Assembly: GCF_003573695.1 (NCBI RefSeq)
Contig: NW_020650859.1
Coordinates: 2,170,001 to 2,234,000, forward strand
Length of the DNA: 64,000 bases
Direction: 5' to 3'
DNA from: Papaver somniferum
Lineage: Eukaryota; Streptophyta; Magnoliopsida; Ranunculales; Papaveraceae
Positions 55,805 to 64,000 of the stretch are shown here, one piece after another (position 1 is the first letter of the stretch; the number at the start of each line of letters is the position of its first letter). The notes beneath the pieces are model-generated. The model was given only the letters and a program-made list of their open reading frames with translations, made no database searches and was not told where the DNA came from. The position numbers were made by a program, and so were the translations under genes.

Positions 55805-57841
55805 TCCTCCAACGTTCCAAAGTTTTTCATTGACAGCCAAATCCACTCATCGATTTTTTCACTAAAATTCACATATGGATTGTTATATGCATTAATAAGA
55901 TAGGTAGACAGGATAATCTTGTGCAAAATTGATATTACAATTACATGTGAATTGAAGTTTTTACCACTCATATATGTAATGTCTACTACACCAAAATTTG
56001 TGTTAAGTGTGTACTCAACATGGTGCACGGGTGGATAACTGCGACATGTATGTTTTCTGTTTAGACAAGGAAAATTAGGCGAGTTAGTGAATCGCATCCG
56101 CCACGGTAAAACCTTAATTAGCCTATTGGAAGGCGAATTCCATGACTGCTACGTACATATCCCAAGTCCAGGGGGCAGACAAATCCATTCAAAACAAGAC
56201 AATACTAACCATTTAATCGACTATATTGTTAACCCCCCGTAACAAGTTCATAATTTTGGCTCGATTGTTGAATAATATTGTGGAATTCATCACCGACCTC
56301 TGAACTCTAAACCTGGCTTCCCGATGTTATATTTGGACGACATTTACGGGGAATTTCATCATCTAAAAGACCGTAGCTAATTCCAAAATAAAAAGCCAGT
56401 TTATATGCTGCCATTCTGCAGCTCCCTTACTGTTCCATGTACAACACATATTTGCATGCATCAATTGGTATCATTAGCTTTTTGATGGTTTTTCTCAATT
56501 ATTTCATCCATGATTGCTAGCAAATGTAATATATCTAGGGGAATTTGATGAAGTACCCCAATTCGTAACTTGTAATTGACAAAGTGCTCCCTTTTTTTTC
56601 AACTTTAATAAAGGGCCCACCGTGAACATTTTAATCCCATCTAACAGCCATTTAAATGCTAGGTGGCAGTTATGTCACGTAGAAAACCTCTAACTTGGTT
56701 GATTTGAACTCAGTTACTCACATCTTCATGGAGGGAGGCGTTCTTAAAGCGGCGTAATGATGTTGAATTAGACTCACGAACCTGGATAATACAATAGCTA
56801 CTTGGAATTGGAATCCAGGAAACTGAAAAATGTTATAGAAAGTTGTTTTTCACCGACCAAAAACACCAAGACACTTGGAAACATTGAGCCATCGAATGTA
56901 ACAAATATGGAAAACGATGTAACCACCTTCAACCAGGCTCAATGAATCCGAAAAGCGCTGCAAAAGATTTTGGGGTGGGGGGAATTCTTTTTGGTAGATT
57001 AAACATATTGACTTGGTCAACGAAAACACTGGCCCTTACAGAATTACTAAGGATACTTAATTAAAGTTCGACAAAAAAAAATGAAAAGGGACAATTTATT
57101 AAAATCGGTTTCTGGAGTCAAATGTGAGCATTTTATATGCAACCTTATAAACCCGTTTAAGATTTCGGTTCCACGCTAGAGAACGTATGATATTAATCAA
57201 AAGGATGTGGCGAGTTAGAAATTGTGGGTTGTCATTTCCCCCTGTTATTGGCGGCTGCAGATTACGTACAATCTGCATTTAACTTACATATCCCTGTAAA
57301 AGAAAGATACGTACACATCACCCTTAGCTTGCTCACTGCAAAAGACACTTGCACCAACAACAGAACTGCATTAGAAACCAAATATATATATATACTTTTC
57401 AATTGCTACTTCCAATTTAGAGAGGGACTAGAGAGACGGAAATCACGATACCTCCCTTTCATTTCATTCTTTTTATCTAATTTGCTGATCTTTCCTCTCT
57501 TTTAGTCTGTTTCCTATTCTGTAAAATCTCTATTTATTGATCTCCAAAACTATGTGGTTGCTACAGTGCATGCCATGGGGACCAAAAATGACTAGGGGCC
57601 AAGTTTAAGATTGATATTAGGAAACCATGTGTTGTGATAAGGGGTGACATATGAAGTCAGTTCAAAAATACATGCCGGAAGAACCTAAGAAATGAGTCCA
57701 AATCTACTAATTCGGATGCAGTTGGAAAAACTCTTATTGCTTGGGATAAATATACAGATTAGTTTCCTCCATAATGCAAATTAAAATATAAAGCAGAGAA
57801 AGAACTTCATTTTTAACTTTGTAACCGGAATATTGAGAAAT

Positions 57842-59124
57842 AATATCTTTTTATGCAAAGCTTGTTATAATAAACAAGCTTTACATAATTTAAAGATCTC
57901 TTTCTAGTTATATTCAAAGCTTGTTATAATAAACAAGCGACCGTGGATGATATGATTCACGAAAACAGCTGGGTTAGTGTGTTCAAACATAATTTAAATG
58001 CTAATGAATAATTGGAGTGGGATCTTTTACGATGAGACTTGGGAGCATTTCCTTTGCTGGCTGAAGGTGAGAATGAGGTTAAACTCTCTGGAGACAATTT
58101 CACAACAAAGGTTTGTTATGAAGCTAAGGCATGCACCATGGAAGATTATTATTTTTTTTATTTTTTTGATCGGTAAATTAAACCTTTTATAGATGCAAAA
58201 TCAGAGTACATGAAATATGATCCCTGACGCTCACGACCAAAAAGAAAAAAAGGAAGCTCGAAAAGCTATCAACACAAAGAAAAACTTCGAAAAGCTAACA
58301 ACACACAAAAAAAATCCAAAACAAAGGGAGCACACCTGAAACAAGGACGAAGAACACAAATATTGTGTGAGCCCACAGTGCACGGCTTAAGGTGGTTCGA
58401 AAATCACCTCCTTCCAACTGACTACAAATTGCTCCAGAGAAATACCTTAAAAGACCCCTTTCCAGTGAAGCCAATAGGCAACCGTCAGCTTCACTGAATC
58501 GATAATTTCAAGATGATTTTTGGAAAGGTTCTGGAAGATTTGTTCTTTCAGTAAGTACTTATGGAAGATAACAATTCCTTCTAAAGTTAGTTTCATGTTG
58601 TGGGCAGTGTTTAATAATTCTTTGCCTACAAGAAATGTGCCGATACACAGAGGTGTGGAAGTAGAAAGTGCATACTGTGTCATGTGTGGCTTGGTGGACG
58701 AATTTACATACCATCTGCTCATTCACTACTCAAAAACTTTTGAAGTTTGGGACTACTTTATAAAGGCTTTTCGTATCTCTTGGCAATGGAATGTATTGAC
58801 CGGCAGGTGTAAGGAACTGTGGAGATTACTACATTATGCTTTGATTTGGGTTATACGGGATGAAAGAAACATTCGAGTTTTTGGAGGAAGACGTAAGTCT
58901 GTTTAAGAGATTATTCTTCACATTAAGCAGATTCTCATACTGTGGTGCTGTGAACAGGATACTTTTCGATTCATTGGCAGTACACAAGTTTTGCAAAACT
59001 GGGAGACTGTCATTCACACGTAATCTAATCAGTTGCTGACTATCAATTTGTAATGGCTCTTGGCTGGTCTTTTTCTTTGATATAAACTTTTTCATTTCGT
59101 AAAAGAAAAAAAATATTTTTATGC
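57842..59124 (+). mobile_element. 5'-truncated LINE (about 57857-59111) with TSD
   Basis: Flanked by AATATCTTTTTATGC (57842-57856) and AATATTTTTATGC (59112-59124), a TSD with one indel. It ends in a TTTGATATAAACTTTTTCAT-type tail and an A-rich run. Coding remains at 58520-58906 read WKITIPSKVSFMLWAVFNNS, TRNVPIHRG and CVMCGLVDEFTYHL, the zinc-binding (zf-RVT) region at the C-terminus of plant L1-type LINE ORF2. Copy B of the duplication carries it; copy A does not. Confidence 0.85.
58150..58510 (-). mobile_element. Second LINE fragment nested in the first, opposite strand
   Basis: On the minus strand the 3' end reads AAGGTTTAATTTACCGATC followed by an A/T-rich tail (T-run at 58150-58170 on plus). 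It interrupts the first LINE between TMED and the resumed DDFWKG wording. Similar words AAGATTATT and AAGATGATT at the two edges suggest a TSD. Confidence 0.6.
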
Positions 59125-59335
59125 TGCTAATATTTATTGAGACAAAACATCATACCTGCCTCCATTGTGTTATTCTACAATTTTTGAAGCAAAACAGAAC
59201 ATCCAAAGATGAAGAAGGAGCTTGTGCTTGAGGTGGGTGCTTTTAGGTACAAAATGCTAACAAAATCTAGTGGTAATCAATACTTAATGATATGATTTAG
59301 TTTTCTCCAACGTTCTAAGAGTTTCTATTACAGAA

Positions 59336-60600
59336 AATGGGTGATTTATCCAAATACTTTTAAAACACGGTTCAAATGGACGAGTAAAAATTAGTATGGA
59401 TGAAATGGACACCCAAAAAAATGGTAAGGATGAAACTGGATTCATCCTGACATAAACTTAAAAAATAGTAATGATGAAACTGGATGCATCCTCATGTAAA
59501 TTCAAAATAAGAAAAACTATTTAAAATGGGTAGAATGAAACTGTTTACATCCAAGCTATTTTTATATTTTTGTCCATTTAAAGAGTATCAAAATTTAAAT
59601 GTCCTTTTGCCCCATAAATTTTTAAGGAATTTTGTGTTTCTATTAAAATAGATTTCACGCATAATTTTTTCCTGTCCCTCCCTGTACCTTCCATACAGAA
59701 GCCTGCACGTGTGAAACAGTTATAATTAATCATTAGCTAACGCCGTTTACAAGGTTGTTTCCTTCCATAACTGAATCCAAAATTCTATTTTCTCTCTCTT
59801 GAAATTAATTACAGGTAATTATGTCTTCTAAATTAAGAATTTAAAATTGTTTTGCAAAAGGATATAATTAGGAACGCATCCACTGATTCCGAAAAATAAC
59901 TAATCGTAAAAATTAGCATCACGATATATGATTCAAGGAGGATGAACTTCGGAGAGACCAGAAAGGAGAACATGAATATACCAAATGACAGATTATTATT
60001 TCTTCATTCATACGATAATCAGCTTTAAAATCGGTAACAACAAATCTTTAAGATTGGAGACTTTTTTTTAATGGTTCTTCAATATAAGCAGTGGGTTTGA
60101 TATGAAGAGTTTAATCAAGAATACTAGAGTAGATTATTAGGTTTAGCCCTACCAATTCTACCATTAGATTTCTTTAGAGCTTCTCTAATGGCCATGTGGT
60201 CAGTTTCATATGTGACACCGTGGAAGACATCCTTTATCTTATTTGACAACCAATTTTCCTAATTATAGGGAATAAAAATAAATCTTCTCCAATCCATTGC
60301 GTTTTTATCTATTTATTTTGCTTAGTTGTCTCTTATTTTTGAACGGAATAAAAGATTTTATTTGATATCCATTGATCTCAAATGTATGATCTTGGATAAT
60401 TTTTATTTGATGTTGGCAGTGATGATGGTTAAACAGTTTTTTTTCTAACATCATTCAAAATTTCAAAAAGAATAAACAAGTTGCACCATAGCTCTAGGGT
60501 ACAATATCGCTTGAATTTTGTAATTTCAAAACTTTTCTTTTTCTTCCGCATTAGGGAAATATGATGCATTCTTGTGGAAACGGTACTATCAAAAACCAGA
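59336..60600. other. Intergenic, no feature seen
   Basis: AT-rich. A minisatellite-like phrase GGATGAAACTGGATGCATCC recurs loosely between 59395 and 59555. No gene supported. Confidence 0.4.
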
Positions 60601-60601
60601 T

Positions 60602-60656
60602 TGATGGTTCAGTTCAATTTTTTATTTTTTTGATCGGTGATGGTTCAATTTAATTT
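60602..60656 (-). mobile_element. Minute LINE 3'-tail insertion with ~19-bp TSD
   Basis: TGATGGTTCAGTTCAATTT (60602-60620) and TGATGGTTCAATTTAATTT (60638-60656) flank just 17 bp, which on the minus strand are CCGATCAAAAAAATAAA. That is the same tail as the nested LINE at 58150. Confidence 0.6.
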
Positions 60657-60974
60657 ACAAACCATGTTATTACAACAACATGTGATCATTAGTTGAAATA
60701 AACTGTTTAGGTAAGTATGCATCGATCATGGACTATGATAGAGTACATGATAGTGAATGCATCTGTTATGCTATTGATATAATTTGAGACTATAGATAGT
60801 GATAAACTAAAATAATAATTTCTGAGAGAAGTATGATTGGATACGGTTATCGAGGGATGACTCTGGTTTTGGAAGACAAATAGGGAAACAAATTGTGTTC
60901 GTTCATGAAACGATGGACGAAAGAGAAAAACTTTATTTATTTATTTTATTATTAGATTAAAGACAAATTTTAAT

Positions 60975-61156
60975 AAAATAACGGTCCGCGTAAATCCGCG
61001 GATTGCAAAGTCCAACCGCAATTAAACCGTATAAAAGTGCGGATTTGAGAATCCCACCCGTGTCCGGCCCATAGCTCTTGCGGATTGGATTTTATCCGCA
61101 ATTTTACGGACGGATACGGATGAAATCTGCGGTTCCGATTTTTTTGCACAGCCCTA
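60975..61156 (-). mobile_element. hAT-type terminus remnant
   Basis: On the minus strand it starts TAGGGCTGTGCAAAAAAATC and continues with repeated GCGGAT/ATCCGC words (TCCGCGGA, TTGCGGATTGG). This matches hAT terminal and subterminal design. The other end was not found. Confidence 0.5.
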
Positions 61157-61740
61157 CAAAAAAGCAATAACTAAATAAAGAACGTTATGACATATCAGTA
61201 ACGAGATAAATGAAAGACTAGCGAAGAGCATAAACCTTCATGGTTAGCGAGGATAAGATATTGAAGCGAAGATAAGCAATATACAACGAAGATAAATTGT
61301 TGAGCAAGAAATATAGACAAGCTTCTGGGGTTATCGCTGACATATATGTAATTTCGGTAATGAATATTGGAGTTACGAAGTAAAAGAGAAGTCAAATGAA
61401 TTGTGTGACAATTAACGAAGAAAAAGATGAGATGTACTCCAGTTTACAGAATGTCTATATAACGGGATCATAGTGCATTGTAGAAGAGGTTGAGTAATTT
61501 GAAATCGGAGAGAGTTATATTGAGAGAACGGCTCTTGAGAGATCCTATTAGGGTTGGGGATGTATATCTAAAAATAAACACATTCTTTCAATAAACTTTC
61601 AATTTCTCTTTACTCTAAATATCATGTCTTAGGTTCATTTCAATTTAGATCATTTGGGTGTGTTGTTGGATTTTCGGCAGTTACAAATCTAAAATGTCTA
61701 AAACTTAGATCCTTACAACACTGGTTAAATTAACGAGTGC
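61157..61740. other. Spacer before the Copia LTR
   Basis: No gene. The phrase GAGAGAACGGCTCTTGAGAG and an AATAAA at 61574 suggest LTR-like debris, but this is not decisive. Confidence 0.3.
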
Positions 61741-62009
61741 CTTGAAACACTCTTAAAAGTTTTCAAAATATCCTATTAGCGTACATCATAGAGTCTTCCT
61801 CAAGACTCTCTGTTCAGTTAGTCAGTCAGTCTGCACTAGACTATAGGCTAGTTAATCGTTCTCTTTTGGTTAGCTATAAACTTGTTCTCAATATCTGTAA
61901 AAATATTTGGCTTTATCAATAACTCTGTAACTGTTTTTCAGAGTATAAATAAGAGTTTAATCTCCTCAAGATTTCTGTGGAAGATATTCACCAAGAATAG
62001 TGTTCTAAG
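61740..62009 (+). repeat. 5' LTR of the right-hand Copia element (left border approximate)
   Basis: Lies directly before a Met-tRNA primer site TGGTATCAGC (62011-62020). Contains TATAAATAAGAG at about 61945 as promoter. The 3' LTR is beyond the window, so the start could not be fixed by comparison. Confidence 0.55.
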
Positions 62010-62092
62010 TTGGTATCAGCTTGTCGATCCAACGCTTCTGCAAGAACCAAAACCAAATATAACACAAAAAAACAAAACCCTAAAACATCAGA

Positions 62093-64000
62093 ATGGCTTC
62101 AACATCCAGTCTTAGACAAATCCAGATACATCACCTGGTAACCCTCAAACACACAGAAACCAATCATCTTCTTTGGAAGACACGGTTCAAGCCTATTCTC
62201 AAAGGATATGGTCTCACTGGTTTTATTGATGGCACCAAGGTAAAGCCTGCAAGAACTCTTCCTACCAATGATGACATCAACCCAGACTTTACAAAACATG
62301 AGGCTTGTGATTCACTGCTGGTTGGCTGGCTAAACTCCACTCTTACACCTGAAGTGCTAACTGAAGTTGGTGGACTGGATACGGCTAAGCAAGTTTGGGA
62401 TATACTAGAGATCCATTTTACACCAAAAACCGTTGCACATCAGGTGAATCTAAAAAGGCAACTTCATTCACTACAGAAAGGTAATAAATCTCTTAAACAA
62501 TTTCTGCAAGAAGCTAAGAATCTATTTGAGAAGCTTACTGCATCTGGATGCACGGTTTCAGATGATGAGAAGAAACATGCCATTAGTAATGGTCTAAATC
62601 AATCTTATGACCCAATTGTAACATCCTTGAGCACTGCTAAAAATCTGACTATAGATAGCTTCTACACTCATTTATTAACCTTTGATACGCGGTTAGAGCA
62701 ACAGTTACAGTCTTTGCAACAAACTTTGGCTAATGTTGCTGTTGCAAGCAGCAGGCCTGATCAGAGGCGTTTTAACAATCATGGGAATCAATTTCCACAC
62801 AATAATAACCAGAACAACAGGAGGAACAACAACAACAATCCAAGAAACTACAACAACACTCAGCAGCAACCAAGAGGTAATCAGGGAGATCAGGTCTGTC
62901 AGATTTGTAAGAAGAGAAATCACACGGCAAATCGTTGCTGGCTTCGATATGAGAAAAGTAGTGACAATCAACGTCAACCTGCAGCATATGTTGCTTTACC
63001 AGGTGGCCAGAATGATAATGGTTGGGTAACGGACACGGGAGCTACTCATTATCTTACTGCAGATTTGAGGAATCTCACTATACCTCATGAATATGATGGT
63101 ACTGAGCAAGTACACGTTGGTAATGGTAATGCACTCAACATTGCCAATGTTGGTAATGGCTCATTCCTCTATAAGTCAAGATCTTTTGTTTTAAACAACA
63201 TTTTTCATGTTCCACAAATAAAAACAAACTTGCTGTCAGTTACACAATTTTGCAAAGACAATGATGTATTTTTTGAATTTCACACTTCTTACTTTGTTGT
63301 GAAGGACAAGCAAACGGGGGCAACTCTGCTGCGAGGTCTGAATAAGAATGGTCTCTACATCTTCTCGGGCATATACATGTTAGCACCCTCAATAAAGCCG
63401 CAAGCTCATGTATGCTCTACTCTACCACTGTGGCACCAACGTCTGGGTCACCCAATGTTGCGTACGGTCTCCAAAATTTGTCATCAATCTTCAATTCCTA
63501 TCTTAAGTAATAATTTTGATTTCTGTCACTCCTGTCATGTTAGTAAAAGCAGGAAGCTGCCTTTCTCTCTTAGCAAAACTGTTTATGACAAGCCTTTAGG
63601 CTTGATAGTCTCTGATATTTGGGTTTCACCCAAGATTTCTAGACTTGGTTATCGTTATTATATTCTTTTTATGGATGTTTATTCTCATTTCACATGGATA
63701 TATCCTCTTGTACAACGTTCTGATGCATTGCAAACATTCATTCTCTTTCAAAAGCAAATTGAAAATCTTACAGATCATAGCATTAAGGTTTTTCAATCTA
63801 ATAATGCTCTAGAATACAAAAGATTCACATCTTACCTGAATGAGTCTGGAATCCAACATAGGTTTTCTTTCCCACATACTTCGCCTCAGAATGGAATTGC
63901 AGAACGTCGCATTCGTCATGTGACTGAGTCGGGTTTAGCTCTATTGTTTCATGCACACATGCCTCAGTCTTTTTGGGCTGATGCATTCTCTACATCTTTC
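62093..64000 (+). CDS. Copia gag-pol polyprotein, 5' part, uninterrupted to window edge
   Basis: Open from ATG 62093 for 636 codons without a stop. Domains in order: Copia gag (MASTSSLRQIQIHHLVTLKH, VWDILEIHFTPK); an Asn/Gln-rich linker (about 220-265); CCHC knuckle CQICKKRNHTANRC (about 269-282); aspartic protease WVTDTGATHYLT (D at about 314); GAG-pre-integrase with HQRLGHP and CHSCHVSKS zinc ligands (about 448-495); integrase core with D508 (VSDIW) and HTSPQNGIAERR. The second catalytic position, normally Asp in QSDNG, is Asn570 (QSNNALEY). RT and RNase H lie outside the window. An intact frame implies a fairly young element, but the integrase change may block integration. Confidence 0.93.
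   Translation, partial: MASTSSLRQIQIHHLVTLKHTETNHLLWKTRFKPILKGYGLTGFIDGTKVKPARTLPTNDDINPDFTKHEACDSLLVGWLNSTLTPEVLTEVGGLDTAKQVWDILEIHFTPKTVAHQVNLKRQLHSLQKGNKSLKQFLQEAKNLFEKLTASGCTVSDDEKKHAISNGLNQSYDPIVTSLSTAKNLTIDSFYTHLLTFDTRLEQQLQSLQQTLANVAVASSRPDQRRFNNHGNQFPHNNNQNNRRNNNNNPRNYNNTQQQPRGNQGDQVCQICKKRNHTANRCWLRYEKSSDNQRQPAAYVALPGGQNDNGWVTDTGATHYLTADLRNLTIPHEYDGTEQVHVGNGNALNIANVGNGSFLYKSRSFVLNNIFHVPQIKTNLLSVTQFCKDNDVFFEFHTSYFVVKDKQTGATLLRGLNKNGLYIFSGIYMLAPSIKPQAHVCSTLPLWHQRLGHPMLRTVSKICHQSSIPILSNNFDFCHSCHVSKSRKLPFSLSKTVYDKPLGLIVSDIWVSPKISRLGYRYYILFMDVYSHFTWIYPLVQRSDALQTFILFQKQIENLTDHSIKVFQSNNALEYKRFTSYLNESGIQHRFSFPHTSPQNGIAERRIRHVTESGLALLFHAHMPQSFWADAFSTSF

Larger units (their letters stand above)
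53719..55809 (+). mobile_element. Non-autonomous LTR retrotransposon (53724-55804), TSD TCCTC
   Basis: TSDs TCCTC lie at 53719-53723 and 55805-55809. LTRs are 265 bp each. The Met-tRNA primer-binding site TGGTATCAGAGC is at 53989-54000 and the polypurine tract GCGGGAGGG at 55531-55539. The 1.54-kb interior is pyrimidine-rich, with only short Ser/Thr/His-rich frames and no gag or pol. Copy B (about 59290) shows the empty site. Larger than typical TRIM elements. Confidence 0.93.
48376..55840. repeat. Segmental duplication copy A (7.4 kb including insertions)
   Basis: Matches copy B (56363-59335) in ordered blocks: 48376-49045 with 56363-56995; 49436-49660 with 57000-57160; 51112-51585 with 57180-57645; 53125-53480 with 57655-57800; 53545-53723 plus 55810-55835 with 59140-59330. 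The differences are discrete insertions. No conserved reading frame spans the blocks, so the duplicated unit looks non-coding. Confidence 0.8.
56363..59335. repeat. Segmental duplication copy B (3.0 kb including LINE insertion)
   Basis: Partner of 48376-55840. It lacks the MITE, MULE-like, satellite and LTR insertions and instead carries a LINE (57857-59111). Several short frames are present and none is conserved between copies. Confidence 0.8.

Noticed and set aside
62733..63029. 98-codon plus-strand frame inside gag-pol
   Set aside because: Out of frame with the continuous Copia polyprotein starting at 62093.

Overview
This is plant nuclear DNA, almost certainly from a eudicot. Genes are split by GT..AG introns, the sequence is AT-rich, and a few host genes sit among many transposable elements (TEs) of nearly every plant class. 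The protein families seen (laccase, PLATZ, CLE, WNK) occur across flowering plants, so I do not name a species.

Layout. 0-5.5 kb: two tandem lignin-type laccase genes. The first enters from the left edge and the second is complete (587 aa). Both have recognisable miR397 pairing sites of unequal quality. 6.8-7.5 kb: a PLATZ zinc-binding gene with a one-base frameshift. 9-16.5 kb: an unrecognised minus-strand multi-exon gene, split by a Copia element (10119-15782) with almost identical LTRs but a decayed interior. 17.5-24 kb: an old MuDR-like Mutator element. It has a minus-strand FAR1/MULE transposase with AT-hooks and an OTU-like C-terminus, plus-strand accessory genes converging on it (one with GRF-type zinc fingers), and flanking arrays of GCCGAC/GTCGGC motifs. 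24.7-31.4 kb: mostly non-coding, with CACTA and Helitron termini, a diverged ~1.3 kb duplication, a possible two-exon gene and a SINE with perfect target-site duplications (TSDs). 31.9-38.5 kb: a broken Copia 5' end, a minus-strand gag-like coiled-coil gene with introns, a Gypsy-type LTR and an acidic host-like exon. 39-46.7 kb: a hairpin element, a Stowaway MITE, a hAT element that captured WNK kinase exons, and a GC-rich minisatellite. 47.4-47.7 kb: a complete CLE-type peptide precursor gene. 48.4-59.3 kb: a tandem segmental duplication whose two copies received different insertions (MITE, MULE-like element, ~170-bp satellite, non-autonomous LTR element, nested LINEs). 61.7-64 kb: the 5' part of an open Copia gag-pol gene that runs off the right edge.

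The host genes do not form a pathway, apart from the two laccases, which would act together in monolignol oxidation. The main interest lies in the insertion history, which can be read from TSDs and paralogous empty sites, and in several altered catalytic or ligand residues: OTU Cys to Tyr, integrase Asp to Asn, CLE Pro7 to Ala.
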